From Nocardioides sp. W7 (GTDB taxonomy: Bacteria > Actinomycetota > Actinomycetes > Propionibacteriales > Nocardioidaceae), in the NCBI RefSeq assembly GCF_022919075.1, contig NZ_CP095078.1, positions 3,286,001 to 3,350,000 on the forward strand: 64,000 nucleotides of DNA, in the 5' to 3' direction. Position numbers and translations under genes: made by a program. The notes beneath the pieces are model-generated. The model saw nothing but the letters and a program-made list of their open reading frames with translations, ran no database searches and was not told the DNA's origin. Shown piece by piece: positions 42,092 to 50,652 of the stretch (positions are counted from its first letter, which is position 1; every line of letters starts with the position of its first letter).

Positions 42092-42529
42092 TCAGCGGGT
42101 GACGTCGCGTCCGTGCGCGGCCAGGGCCCAGATGATGAAGACGTCGAGCGCGATGATCGCCAGCGACCAGAACGGGTAGTACGGGATGAAGGCGAAGTTC
42201 GACAGGGCACTGAGCACCGCCAAGGTGATGCCGACGACCCGTCCCCAGGTCTTCCCCGACATCACCGCGAAGCCGGCGAAGAGCACCACAAGACCGATCA
42301 GCAGGTGGATCCAGCCCCAGCTGGTGGCGTCGAACTGCAACAGGTAGTTGCGGGTGGTCACGTAAAACTCGTCCTGGAAGACGGCGACGACGCCGGCGAG
42401 GGTCTGGAACCCCCCTGCCAGGATCATCAAGATGCCGGCGAAGAGGATGAGGCCGGTCGCGAAGGCACTGGGCGGCTCGTCCCGATGGGGCCTCGTCTGG
42501 TACGTCGATGCAGGCTGTTGTCCGGTCAT
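42092..42529 (-). CDS. DUF7144-type four-helix membrane protein
   Basis: The 145-residue protein has four helices (about 22-45, 65-85, 90-108, 113-137). The conserved pattern ILMILAGGFQTLAGVVAVFQDEFYV and WGWIHLLIGLVVLFAGFAVMSGKTWGRVVGI is frequent in actinobacterial stress loci. AAGGAG lies nine bases before the ATG. It is first in the unit with AI-2E and YihY and follows the palindrome at 42619. The function is unknown. Confidence 0.85.
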   Translation of the reverse strand: MTGQQPASTYQTRPHRDEPPSAFATGLILFAGILMILAGGFQTLAGVVAVFQDEFYVTTRNYLLQFDATSWGWIHLLIGLVVLFAGFAVMSGKTWGRVVGITLAVLSALSNFAFIPYYPFWSLAIIALDVFIIWALAAHGRDVTR

Positions 42530-42618
42530 GGCCGGGGCTCCTTGGTTCGCATGTGTGGTCGCCGCGCTATTGGGGCGACGGGCATCCCTCATCGAACCCG
42601 CCGTCCCCCGCTGATGAA

Positions 42619-42635
42619 TCACGCTCATTGCGTGA
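42619..42635. promoter_or_regulatory. Regulon palindrome, site 7
   Basis: TCACGCT-CAT-TGCGTGA has one mismatch in the left arm. It lies 90 bases upstream of the DUF7144-AI-2E-YihY unit. Confidence 0.78.
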
Positions 42636-42645
42636 AACCCTTCGG

Positions 42646-43185
42646 TCAGGGCTCTGTCGCGGGGTCCGTCTCGGGGGTGGCCTTGCCACGTTTCACGGCG
42701 CCGAGGATCACGTTGATGCCGAGCCCCAGGACCACGAGGTCGAGCAGCATCTGGGTAGTCACGACGAGCCGGGCGGTCTCGCTCTGGGCGGAGATGTCGC
42801 CGAAGCCGACCGTGGCGAAGATGGTGACCGTGAGGTAGAGCGCATCGGAGCGGGACAGCGGCTCGGTGAAGGCCGCCTCGTCCTCGGCGCTCAGGGCGAC
42901 GTAGGTCGAGGCGAACAGCAGCAGGAACAGGGGTGCCGCGGTCGCCAGAGCCTGCACGGCGCGGATGGCAGGGAACGGCGAGCTCTCGATGGCGCGCACC
43001 TGCCACGCGGTCATCACGGTCAACAGGATGACCCCGATGACGAGGACGGCGTACACCAAACCCTCCGAGCGCCGATCGAGCGGGAGCAGGTAGAAGAGCC
43101 CGACCATGACCAGCGTGCTAGCAAGGGCGTGGAGCAGGCCGCGGGTGATCAGCCATCGGCGCCGACGGTCAGTCAGGTGCTCCAT
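42646..43185 (-). CDS. Two-pore-type potassium channel protein
   Basis: The 179-residue membrane protein has four helices. The last two flank a pore loop, and the selectivity filter reads TVGFGD in YLTVTIFATVGFGDISAQSE, a K+-channel signature. No RCK/TrkA-N domain follows. GGAG precedes the ATG; a GTG four codons upstream is an alternative start. It is divergent from the LuxR regulator, with two variant palindromes between them. It points to ion balance as a target of the regulon. Confidence 0.87.
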   Translation of the reverse strand: MEHLTDRRRRWLITRGLLHALASTLVMVGLFYLLPLDRRSEGLVYAVLVIGVILLTVMTAWQVRAIESSPFPAIRAVQALATAAPLFLLLFASTYVALSAEDEAAFTEPLSRSDALYLTVTIFATVGFGDISAQSETARLVVTTQMLLDLVVLGLGINVILGAVKRGKATPETDPATEP

Positions 43186-43267
43186 CTGCAGCTCCACATG
43201 GTCGTGACGGTTCCTGCCTCCCGGGTGCGGCTGACCCCGATCGCACCCGGGACGCGGGCGCGCCGCA

Positions 43268-43284
43268 TCACGCCGATCACGTGA
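43268..43284. promoter_or_regulatory. Variant regulon palindrome, site 8a
   Basis: TCACGCC-GAT-CACGTGA keeps the outer bases TCACG/CGTGA but departs from the consensus at three inner positions. It lies between the K+ channel and the LuxR regulator. Confidence 0.55.
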
Positions 43285-43297
43285 ACTTCCAGCGCGC

Positions 43298-43314
43298 TCA
43301 CCCCCTGCGGGTGA
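43298..43314. promoter_or_regulatory. Variant regulon palindrome, site 8b
   Basis: TCACCCC-CTG-CGGGTGA has fully paired outer arms but a CC core instead of GC. It lies 36 bases before the GTG of the LuxR regulator, in a position suited to autoregulation with altered affinity. Confidence 0.55.
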
Positions 43315-43350
43315 GGGCGCCTTCCGGTGCCGCTTCGTAGGCTCGCCACC

Positions 43351-45585
43351 GTGGAGGACCGCACGGCGGTGCCAGTGGCGCTCGGCCTCGAACGTGCATT
43401 GCTCGAGGTCAAGTTCGAGGTCCCTCGACCACGGTCGGGTGCGGTCAGCCGCACTCCGATCATCGAGCCCGCGCGGGCGAGCGACTGCCGTGTGGTCGGG
43501 GTGACGGCCCCTGCCGGCTACGGCAAGACGACCCTGCTGGCGCAGTGGGCGCAGACCGAGGAGCGACGAGTCGGCTGGGTGTCCCTGGACCGCTATGACG
43601 ACGATCCGGCGCTCCTGCTGACGCTGCTGGCCTCGGCCTTCACCCGGGTGTCGCCGGCGAGCTCGGACCTCGTCGCCGACATGGGCGGCCTGTGCGTGGA
43701 CGTGCTGGGACGAGCTGCGCCCCGCCTGGCGTCGGCGTTCCGGTCGAGCTCCGAGCCGTTCGTGCTCATGCTCGACGACCTGCACGTGCTCCGCACACCT
43801 GCCTGCCAGGACGCCCTGGGCGTGGTGGTCGCCGGCATCCCCGACGGATCCCAGCTGGTCGCGGCCAGCCGGGCCGATCAACCCCACCTGGCCCGGCTGC
43901 GGTCGTCGGGTGATGCGATCGAGCTCGGAGCCGCGGACCTGGTCCTCGATGTTGCCGGCGCGCAACAGGTCTTCGCCGGGGCGAACGTGGAGGTGTCGAC
44001 CGAGGTCGTGGCCGACCTGGCCGAGCGCACCGAGGGCTGGCCCGCCGGCCTCCATCTCGCGGCGATGATCGCCCGCCACGACCTCGAGCGGGGCGTCGTC
44101 ACGGGTGCCGACCGCTATGTCGCCGACTACCTGTACCGCGAGTCGTTGATGCTGCTGCCCAAGAAGCTCCAGCGGTTCCTGCGGCGTACGGCGGTGCTGG
44201 ACCAGCTGTCTGCACCGTTGTGCGACGCCGTCCTCGGTGACGTCCACAGTCAGGAGCGTCTGCAGGTCCTGGAGTCGTCCAACTCGTTCCTGGTCCCGCT
44301 CGACCGGCACCGCGAGTGGTTTCGCTACCACGGCATGTACCGCGAATTCCTCCTCAGCGAGCTCCGACGCGTCGAGCCGGAGGCGATCACCAAGCTGCAT
44401 CTGCGCGCCGCCGACTGGTACGAGTCGAACGGCTCACCCGCGCTCGCGCTCGAGCACCTGCTGAACACCAGCGAGGTGGACCGCAGCGTCCGGTTGGTGA
44501 CCGAGCTGATCCTGCCGACCTACAACGCCGGTCAGATGTCGACGGTCCTGCGATGGCTCGCGGCCCTGGGGGACACCGCGATCGAGGGCCATCCACCGCT
44601 GGCGGTGCTGGCCGGCTGGGCCACCGCGTTGACCGGGCAGACGGCGGCGGAGAGGTGGGCGGCGACCGCGGACGCGGCGACGTACGACGAGGTGCCCCTG
44701 GACGGCACGGCGTCGTTCGAGTCCGCGCGGGCGATGCTCCGCGCCTGCATGTGCCCCGCAGGACCGGAGCAGATGATGGCCGACGCCACCCTCGCCGTGG
44801 CCCAGGAACCGCCCTGGAGCCCGTGGCGCGACAACGCCCTGGTGCTGCTCGGGCACGCCCACCTGCTCGCCGGTGACGTCGACGGAGCGCGGGCGATGTT
44901 CATCGACGGGGCCGGAACCGGAAGGGCGGTGGGCAACACCGACACCGTGGTCGACAGTGAGGCCGAGCTCGCGCTGCTGGCGATCGACGACCGGGAGTGG
45001 CACCAGGCGACCGAGCACGTCGAGCGGGCGCTCGCCCTCATCGACGAGCACCGGCTCCAGGACTATGCCGTCAGCGTGCTCGCCTTCGCGGTGGCGGCTC
45101 GCCTCGCGATCCGTCGCGGGGACCTGGCCGAGGCGGACCGGCAGCTGACGCGGGGCATGCGCGGACGGCCCTCGTGCTCGTTCGTCCTCCCGTTCTACGC
45201 CGTGCGGGCCCGGGTCCAGCTGGCCAGGGCCCACGCGGCACGGGGCGATCAGGTGGCCGCTCGCCACCTGGTGAGGGAGATCGACGAGATCCTGTTGCGC
45301 CGCCCCGCCATGGGCACGCTCCTCGACGAGGTGGCAGCGGTTCGCGAGACATTGTCGGCGAACGCCCTGATCGAGGCGACCGGAGCAGCCCCGCTGACCG
45401 GCGCAGAGCTCCGGGTCCTGCCGTACCTGCAGACCCACCTCACGATCGCAGAGATCGGGGAACGCCTCTTCGTCAGCCGCAACACCGTCAGCTCCGAGGT
45501 CACCTCGATCTATCGCAAGCTCGGCGTCACCTCGCGCAACGATGCAGTGGAACGCGCCACCTCGATCGGTCTCCTCGGCGGCTAA
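43351..45585 (+). CDS. MalT-like LuxR-family ATP-dependent transcriptional regulator
   Basis: The 744-residue regulator has an N-terminal NTPase domain (Walker A GVTAPAGYGKTT, about 51-62; Walker B PFVLMLDDLHVL), a winged-helix/linker region (YADYLYRESLMLLPKKLQRFLRRTAVL), a TPR-like helical sensor domain (about 360-640) and a C-terminal LuxR helix-turn-helix (about 680-740; LTGAELRVLPYLQTHLTIAEIGERLFVSRNTVSSEVTSIYRKLGVTSRNDAVERA). MalT-type proteins oligomerise on ATP and ligand binding and activate promoters with repeated sites. It is the only regulator gene inside the palindrome-marked island, so it is the best candidate to bind it. GTG 43327 is an alternative start. Confidence 0.88.
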   Translation: MEDRTAVPVALGLERALLEVKFEVPRPRSGAVSRTPIIEPARASDCRVVGVTAPAGYGKTTLLAQWAQTEERRVGWVSLDRYDDDPALLLTLLASAFTRVSPASSDLVADMGGLCVDVLGRAAPRLASAFRSSSEPFVLMLDDLHVLRTPACQDALGVVVAGIPDGSQLVAASRADQPHLARLRSSGDAIELGAADLVLDVAGAQQVFAGANVEVSTEVVADLAERTEGWPAGLHLAAMIARHDLERGVVTGADRYVADYLYRESLMLLPKKLQRFLRRTAVLDQLSAPLCDAVLGDVHSQERLQVLESSNSFLVPLDRHREWFRYHGMYREFLLSELRRVEPEAITKLHLRAADWYESNGSPALALEHLLNTSEVDRSVRLVTELILPTYNAGQMSTVLRWLAALGDTAIEGHPPLAVLAGWATALTGQTAAERWAATADAATYDEVPLDGTASFESARAMLRACMCPAGPEQMMADATLAVAQEPPWSPWRDNALVLLGHAHLLAGDVDGARAMFIDGAGTGRAVGNTDTVVDSEAELALLAIDDREWHQATEHVERALALIDEHRLQDYAVSVLAFAVAARLAIRRGDLAEADRQLTRGMRGRPSCSFVLPFYAVRARVQLARAHAARGDQVAARHLVREIDEILLRRPAMGTLLDEVAAVRETLSANALIEATGAAPLTGAELRVLPYLQTHLTIAEIGERLFVSRNTVSSEVTSIYRKLGVTSRNDAVERATSIGLLGG

Positions 45586-45590
45586 CCGCC

Positions 45591-46019
45591 TCACCCCTTC
45601 GGCAGAGACCCGAAGTCGTCCTCGACATCGTGACCCAGCGCCAGGGCGAGCTGCGGTGCCGCCGTGACGACCCGGGGAAGCCCGATAACCGGTACGACCC
45701 CGAGCAGCACCTCAACGATCTCCGCAACCGACGCGCCCGCATCGACCGCCGCATCAACGTGAGCGCCGTAGGAGGGCACCGACCCACCAATCGTCACCAG
45801 GGCGGCGAGCCGCACCAGGGCGAGCGTCTTCGGGTCGAGGCCGGCGCCCGAGGTGGGAACGGCGGCGCCGGAGCCGGCCCCCGCATCCGACACCACACGC
45901 TCGTCGTGGAGGGAGAGCCGACGCAGCAGGTCGTCGTAGTCCAAGACCCTGTCCTTCCCTGCAGCACGTCCGAGGCCGTCCAGTGAAGCCGCGGCGTCGG
46001 TCCGTGCCGATCCCCCCAT
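45591..46019 (-). CDS. Carboxymuconolactone decarboxylase-like protein (second copy)
   Basis: The 142-residue protein has a CMD/AhpD-like domain (about 70-137; LDPKTLALVRLAALVTIGGSVPSYGAHVDAAVDAGASVAEIVEVLLGVVPVIGLPRVVTAAPQLALALG). As in the paralog at 39667, no cysteine is present, so the redox active site is absent. An N-terminal extension (LDYDDLLRRLSLHDERVV) is unlike the other copy. It converges with the LuxR gene (5 bases apart) and is divergent from DUF1254 across two palindromes. Confidence 0.8.
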   Translation of the reverse strand: MGGSARTDAAASLDGLGRAAGKDRVLDYDDLLRRLSLHDERVVSDAGAGSGAAVPTSGAGLDPKTLALVRLAALVTIGGSVPSYGAHVDAAVDAGASVAEIVEVLLGVVPVIGLPRVVTAAPQLALALGHDVEDDFGSLPKG

Positions 46020-46045
46020 TGAAGTCGGGACCGTTCTCGCCTGCG

Positions 46046-46062
46046 TCACGCACATCACGTGA
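46046..46062. promoter_or_regulatory. Regulon palindrome, site 9a
   Basis: TCACGCA-CAT-CACGTGA keeps the left arm intact and differs at two positions in the right arm. It lies 27 bases upstream of the CMD-like gene. Confidence 0.65.
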
Positions 46063-46080
46063 ATCGCACGGTCCGCCGGT

Positions 46081-46097
46081 TCACGCGATCAGCGTGA
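46081..46097. promoter_or_regulatory. Regulon palindrome, site 9b
   Basis: TCACGCG-ATC-AGCGTGA keeps outer TCACGC/GCGTGA arms. Together with 9a it forms a tandem pair (35-base spacing) between the CMD-like gene and DUF1254. Confidence 0.68.
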
Positions 46098-46157
46098 TGC
46101 CCCTCGACCCCGAACGAACCTACGTTCCTGGCAGAGACCGAGCCGGAGGAGATCGCC

Positions 46158-47726
46158 ATGCCCGCTGATGTGACCAGGACGCCAGTGCCTGAAACCGTGA
46201 TGACACCGTCGAAGGTCGAGGCCGCGATCGGAGCGTTGGAGTTCACCGACGGCTATCCGACCGCGAAGGCTGCGGAGACGCTGCGCGACCACCTCGACTA
46301 CCTGCACGGCGTCGAGGCGTTCATGAACACCATTCAGGGAGTGTCGACCTACGCCATCCGGGAGGGCTTCCTCGCAGCCGGGATCTCGGACGGCGACGTC
46401 CTCATCTGCTCGGAGCTGATGGACTCGCGTTCGCTCTTCCTGACTCCGAACGCGGACACGGTCTACTTCTGGACATTCCTCGATCTCACACAGGGACCGC
46501 TGGTGGTGGAGACACCGGCCGACACGCTCGGCGCGATCGACGACATGTGGTTCGGCTGGATCACCGACTTCGGCCTCCCCGGCGCGGACCGTGGCCAGGG
46601 CGGCACCTACCTCCTGGTCGGGCCCGACTACGACGGACCACTGCCTGAGGGTGGCTACTACGTCCGGCACTCGCGTACCCACCACGTGGACCTGGTGGGC
46701 CGGGCGTTCATCAACGAGAACCCCGGCAACAGTCCTGCCCCGACCGTCGACAAGATCAAGGAGCAGCTGAAGATCTACCCCTACGCCGCCGGTGGCGTAG
46801 GCAGCAGCATCGGCGCCTACCTGACGGGGAAGGGTCCCCTCGGCCAAGCGGCGGCCCCACGGAGTCCTCGATTCGTGGAGGGGACTGGTCTGGCGATGAA
46901 CACCCTGCCCCCCGCGGATGCTGGCCACTTCGACCTGCTTGATGCGCTGGTGCAACTGGAGCCGGCCGAGGCCCTCGACACCGAGCTGGCCGGTCAGTTC
47001 GCCGCGATCGGGATCGTCAAGGGCGAGAAGTTCGCGCCCGACGCTCGGTTGCGCAAGATCCTCGACGAGGCAGCGGCGGTAGGAAATGCGGCGTCACGAA
47101 CGGTGGGCATGGGTGCCCATCCGAGCGATGGCTTCCGCTACTACAGCGATGACAGTTCCTGGTGGAACATGCTGTTCGTCGGCGGGTTCGACTTCACCAA
47201 CCCGCCGCCCGACATCACTGCCGAAGGAGTCAAGCCCTACCCGAACCAGGGCGCCCGTAGGCTCCACTCCCGCACCTCGATGTTCTACACCGCGACCGTG
47301 ATCACCCCAGCGATGTGCATGCGGCTGACCGGGGTCGGGTCGCAATACCTCATCGCGAACGTCGACGCAGCCGGAGAACCCTTCGCCGGCGCGAAGACCT
47401 ACCAGGTGAGACTGCCAAAGGACATCCCGGCGGCCCGGTTCTGGTCGCTCACGCTCTACGACAACCAGACCCGCTCCATGCTGCAGACCGATCAGCTCTA
47501 TCCCCGGGCCGGCAGCCAGGAGTACCCGTCCCCGGCGGCCGAGGCTGATTCGGACGGCAGCACCCTCGTCCACTTCTCGCCCGTTCAGCCCGACGGCGTT
47601 CCTCGCGGAAACTGGATCCAGACCGATCCCGAGCGAGGCTGGTTCGTCATCCTGCGGCTCTACAGCCCGCTCCAGCCCTTCTTCGACAAGTCGTGGCGGA
47701 TCGGGGAAGTCGAGCTGGCGACCTAG
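46158..47726 (+). CDS. DUF1254/DUF1214 domain protein
   Basis: The 522-residue protein has an N-terminal DUF1254 region (about 45-185; GVEAFMNTIQGVSTYAIREGF, NADTVYFWTFLDLTQGPLVVETP) and a C-terminal DUF1214 region (about 405-505; FWSLTLYDNQTRSMLQTDQLYPRAGSQEYP). No signal peptide is evident. The families are widespread; their function is unknown. It is first in a plus-strand run with ZIP and SulP genes (gaps 40 and 6 bases) and follows two palindromes. Confidence 0.88.
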   Translation: MPADVTRTPVPETVMTPSKVEAAIGALEFTDGYPTAKAAETLRDHLDYLHGVEAFMNTIQGVSTYAIREGFLAAGISDGDVLICSELMDSRSLFLTPNADTVYFWTFLDLTQGPLVVETPADTLGAIDDMWFGWITDFGLPGADRGQGGTYLLVGPDYDGPLPEGGYYVRHSRTHHVDLVGRAFINENPGNSPAPTVDKIKEQLKIYPYAAGGVGSSIGAYLTGKGPLGQAAAPRSPRFVEGTGLAMNTLPPADAGHFDLLDALVQLEPAEALDTELAGQFAAIGIVKGEKFAPDARLRKILDEAAAVGNAASRTVGMGAHPSDGFRYYSDDSSWWNMLFVGGFDFTNPPPDITAEGVKPYPNQGARRLHSRTSMFYTATVITPAMCMRLTGVGSQYLIANVDAAGEPFAGAKTYQVRLPKDIPAARFWSLTLYDNQTRSMLQTDQLYPRAGSQEYPSPAAEADSDGSTLVHFSPVQPDGVPRGNWIQTDPERGWFVILRLYSPLQPFFDKSWRIGEVELAT

Positions 47727-47766
47727 CCGGCGAGCGGCGAAAGACGACGATAAGACGAGGCCCGAG

Positions 47767-48498
47767 ATGCTGGAGGCACTGGGTTGGGGACTGCTGGCAT
47801 CGTCCTCGCTGGTCATCGGTGCGCTGCTCGCGATCTGGCTGCACCTGAGCCTCCGGCTGATCGCGCTGATCATGGCCTTCGGAGCCGGGGTCCTGATCAG
47901 CGCGGTCGCCTTCGACCTGATCGAGGAGGCCGCCGAGAAGTCGTCCGGTGACGGCTGGGTCGCGATGGGTCTCTTCCTCGGCTGCGGCGTCTTCTTCGGC
48001 GGTGACCGGCTGATCTCCGGCCTCGGCGGGGCCGACCGCAAGGACGCCGACGGGGACCAGGAAGGTGGCTCCCCGCTGGCCATCGTGCTGGGCACGGTCC
48101 TGGACGGCATCCCCGAGTCGATGGTGATCGGCCTGACGATCTTCGAGGGCGGCGCGGTCGGTGCCGCCTACCTGGCTGCGGTGTTCATCTCCAACCTGCC
48201 CGAGGCGATCTCCTCGACCACGGGCCTGGCGAGCAGCGGCTGGAAGAACTCGCGGATCCTGGGGATGTGGGTCGGTATCGCCGGGGTCTCGGGGCTGGCC
48301 TCGGTGGCCGGCTATGGGCTCTTCCAGGACTCCTCGCCCGGCACGGTCGCCTTCGTCCTGGCGTTCGCGGCGGGGGCGATCCTCACCATGCTGGCCAACA
48401 CGATGATGCCCGAGGCGTACGAGCGTGGCGGCAAGCTGGTCGGGGTCGTCACCACGCTCGGCTTCTCGGTCGCGTTCGCGATCCACAGCATCGGTTGA
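47767..48498 (+). CDS. ZIP family metal transporter
   Basis: The 243-residue protein has about eight helices. The ZIP family metal-site helix reads GTVLDGIPESMVIGLTIFEGG, with D and E in place of the usual His-x3-Glu start, and the next is LAAVFISNLPEAISSTTGL. ZIP proteins move Zn2+, Fe2+ or Mn2+ into the cytosol. The altered site leaves specificity open. A link to the Zn island is possible, but no Zur-like box is seen here. Confidence 0.87.
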   Translation: MLEALGWGLLASSSLVIGALLAIWLHLSLRLIALIMAFGAGVLISAVAFDLIEEAAEKSSGDGWVAMGLFLGCGVFFGGDRLISGLGGADRKDADGDQEGGSPLAIVLGTVLDGIPESMVIGLTIFEGGAVGAAYLAAVFISNLPEAISSTTGLASSGWKNSRILGMWVGIAGVSGLASVAGYGLFQDSSPGTVAFVLAFAAGAILTMLANTMMPEAYERGGKLVGVVTTLGFSVAFAIHSIG

Positions 48499-48504
48499 GG
48501 TCCG

Positions 48505-50196
48505 GTGGACACGGGGTTCTCGGCGGGTTTCCGGTCCTGGGTGCGGTCCGTCATGCCAGAACGCCGGTACGTCGGCAAGGACGCCCTCGCCGGCCTCCCG
48601 GGCGCGATCAGCAGCGTGCCCGACGGCATGGCGTCAGCCGTGTTGGTCGGCGTGAACCCCGTCTACGGTCTCTACGCAAGCTTCGCGGGTCCGGTGGCCG
48701 GCGGACTGACGTCGAGCACACGGTTGATGGTGATCACGGCGACAACGGCCGCAGCACTGGCCGCCGGCTCGGCGGTGTCGGGGCTGGATAGGGAGGAGCG
48801 TCCGGAGGCGTTGTTCCTGCTCACCGTCATGACCGGCCTGGTCATGGTTGCTGCGGGGCTGTTGAGGTTGGGGCGCTACACCCGCTTCGTCTCGCACTCG
48901 GTGATGACCGGCTTCCTCACCGGCGTGGCGGTGAACATCATCTGCGGGCAGCTCGGTGACCTGTCCGGTTACGCCGCCGAAGGGGCGAACTCGCTCGCCA
49001 AGGCCTTCGACGTCATCACCCATCCTGGCAACATCAACGTGGCGTCGCTGCTGACTGGGATCGGTGCCCTGGTCATCCTCTTCGGACTGGCGCGGACCCG
49101 CCTGAACACGGTGAGCGCGCTGGTCGCCCTCGTCATCCCCACCCTCGTCGTGATCCTCACCAGCGCCGACGTGATCCGAGTCGAGGACCAGGGCGCGATC
49201 CCGCGGTCGCTGCCGGTGCCATCCTTTCCCGACCTGGGCCTGATCTCGGTCGATCTCGTCGCCAACGCCTTCGCCATCGCGGTGATCGTGCTGGTCCAGG
49301 GGGCAGGCGTGAGTGAGTCGGCGCCCAACGCCGACGGTCGGCCCTCGAACATGAACCAGGACTTCCTCGCTCAGGGCGTGGCCAACCTCGCCTCAGGTCT
49401 CGTCCGTGGTCTGCCCGTGGGCGGATCGGTGGGGCAAACTGCCCTGAACGTCTCGGCCGGGGCGCGGACCCGGTGGGCGTCCATCCTCGGGGGCCTGTGG
49501 ATGGGGGTCATCCTGGTCGTCTTCGCCGGAGTCGTCGGGCTGGTCGCCATGCCGACCCTGGCCGCGGTGCTGATCTTCGCCGCTGTCGGGGCGCTCCGCC
49601 CGGATCAGGTCGCAACCATCTGGCGCACCGGCCGGATGTCCCAGATCGCGATGGCCGCCACCTTCGCCGCGACCCTGATCCTGCCCGTAGCGACCGCGGT
49701 CGCCGTCGGAGTCGTCATCTCACTGCTGCTGCAGCTCAACCGGGAGACCATGGACCTCACCGTCGTCGAGCTCGTCCCCACCGACGACCACCAGTTCACG
49801 GAGCAGCCCGACCCGCCGACCCTGTCCAGCCACCAGGTGACCGTCCTCGACGTCTACGGCAGCCTCTTCTACGCCGGCGCGCGCACCTTGCAGGCCCGGC
49901 TGCCGGAGGTGGGGGAGTCACGGGCGCCCGCCGTCGTGCTTCGCCTGCGCGGGCGCACCTCGCTCGGCGCGACGTTCTTCCGCGTTGTCGCCGCCTACGC
50001 CGAGCAGCTGAGCGCCGCCGGAGGTCGGCTCTACGTGTCCGGACTCGACCCCCACATGGCCGAGCTCCTCGCTCGGACCGTGCCGGTCTCGCTCTCGCCC
50101 CCCGATCGGGCCTTCGGTGCCACACCCGTCCTCGGTGAATCGACCTGGGCAGCCCTTCATGACGCCCAAGCCTGGGTCGTCCGGCCCACCACCTGA
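48505..50196 (+). CDS. SulP family anion transporter with STAS domain (second copy)
   Basis: The 563-residue transporter starts at GTG six bases after the ZIP stop. Family motifs are ALAGLPGAISSVPDGMASAVLVGVNPVYGLYASFAGPVAGGL and GSVGQTALNVSAGARTRWASILGGLW. The C-terminal STAS domain spans about 440-545 (HQVTVLDVYGSLFYAGARTLQARL, RLRGRTSLGATFFRV). The substrate may be sulfate, bicarbonate or another anion. A fragment at 24187 is closest to this copy within the window. Confidence 0.92.
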   Translation: MDTGFSAGFRSWVRSVMPERRYVGKDALAGLPGAISSVPDGMASAVLVGVNPVYGLYASFAGPVAGGLTSSTRLMVITATTAAALAAGSAVSGLDREERPEALFLLTVMTGLVMVAAGLLRLGRYTRFVSHSVMTGFLTGVAVNIICGQLGDLSGYAAEGANSLAKAFDVITHPGNINVASLLTGIGALVILFGLARTRLNTVSALVALVIPTLVVILTSADVIRVEDQGAIPRSLPVPSFPDLGLISVDLVANAFAIAVIVLVQGAGVSESAPNADGRPSNMNQDFLAQGVANLASGLVRGLPVGGSVGQTALNVSAGARTRWASILGGLWMGVILVVFAGVVGLVAMPTLAAVLIFAAVGALRPDQVATIWRTGRMSQIAMAATFAATLILPVATAVAVGVVISLLLQLNRETMDLTVVELVPTDDHQFTEQPDPPTLSSHQVTVLDVYGSLFYAGARTLQARLPEVGESRAPAVVLRLRGRTSLGATFFRVVAAYAEQLSAAGGRLYVSGLDPHMAELLARTVPVSLSPPDRAFGATPVLGESTWAALHDAQAWVVRPTT

Positions 50197-50242
50197 CTTC
50201 CCGCACCGTCTGTCAGCACCGGCATCCGACCTAGGAGACCGA

Positions 50243-50605
50243 ATGAGCATCGCTCACAACCCGGCGCCCGCGACGCCGGCAGGAACATCCTCAGCTCGGA
50301 GTGGCAGAGCCCTCGCAGCAGCCGTGTGCGTCGTGCTCGCCGGCCTCCTCACCACACCTGCGGTCGTCTCGTACTAGGGACAGCGCGCCCTCAACGACAC
50401 AGCACGGTACGTCGACACCGTCGGACCACTTGTCGACTCCCCGGCGGTACAGGCCGCGATCGCGACCAAGGTGACGACCGCACTCGAGGAGCAGATGGAC
50501 GTCGAGGCGATCCTCGACCAGGTGTTCCGGGGTCATCACCGAGCGGCCACGCCCGGAGCTGCTGATGGACCCTTGTCCGGTGCCATCAACGGACTGATCG
50601 AGACC
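50243..50605 (+). pseudogene. Membrane protein with premature TAG and lost 3' end
   Basis: TAGGAG precedes the ATG. A 44-residue start (...GRALAAAVCVVLAGLLTTPAVVSY) is cut by TAG at 50377-50379. Reading through, the frame continues convincingly: GQRALNDTARYVDTVGPLVDSPAVQAAIATKVTTALEEQMDVEAILDQVFRG, a pattern of actinobacterial membrane proteins in which Trp is expected at the TAG (TGG to TAG). Around LSGAINGLIETR (about 50605) similarity ends just before the phosphodiesterase stop. So one nonsense mutation and a 3' truncation have killed it. Confidence 0.7.
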
Positions 50606-50652
50606 CGTGCACCTCGACGAAGAACCACGACGAGCGGCACCGCTGCGGCTGT

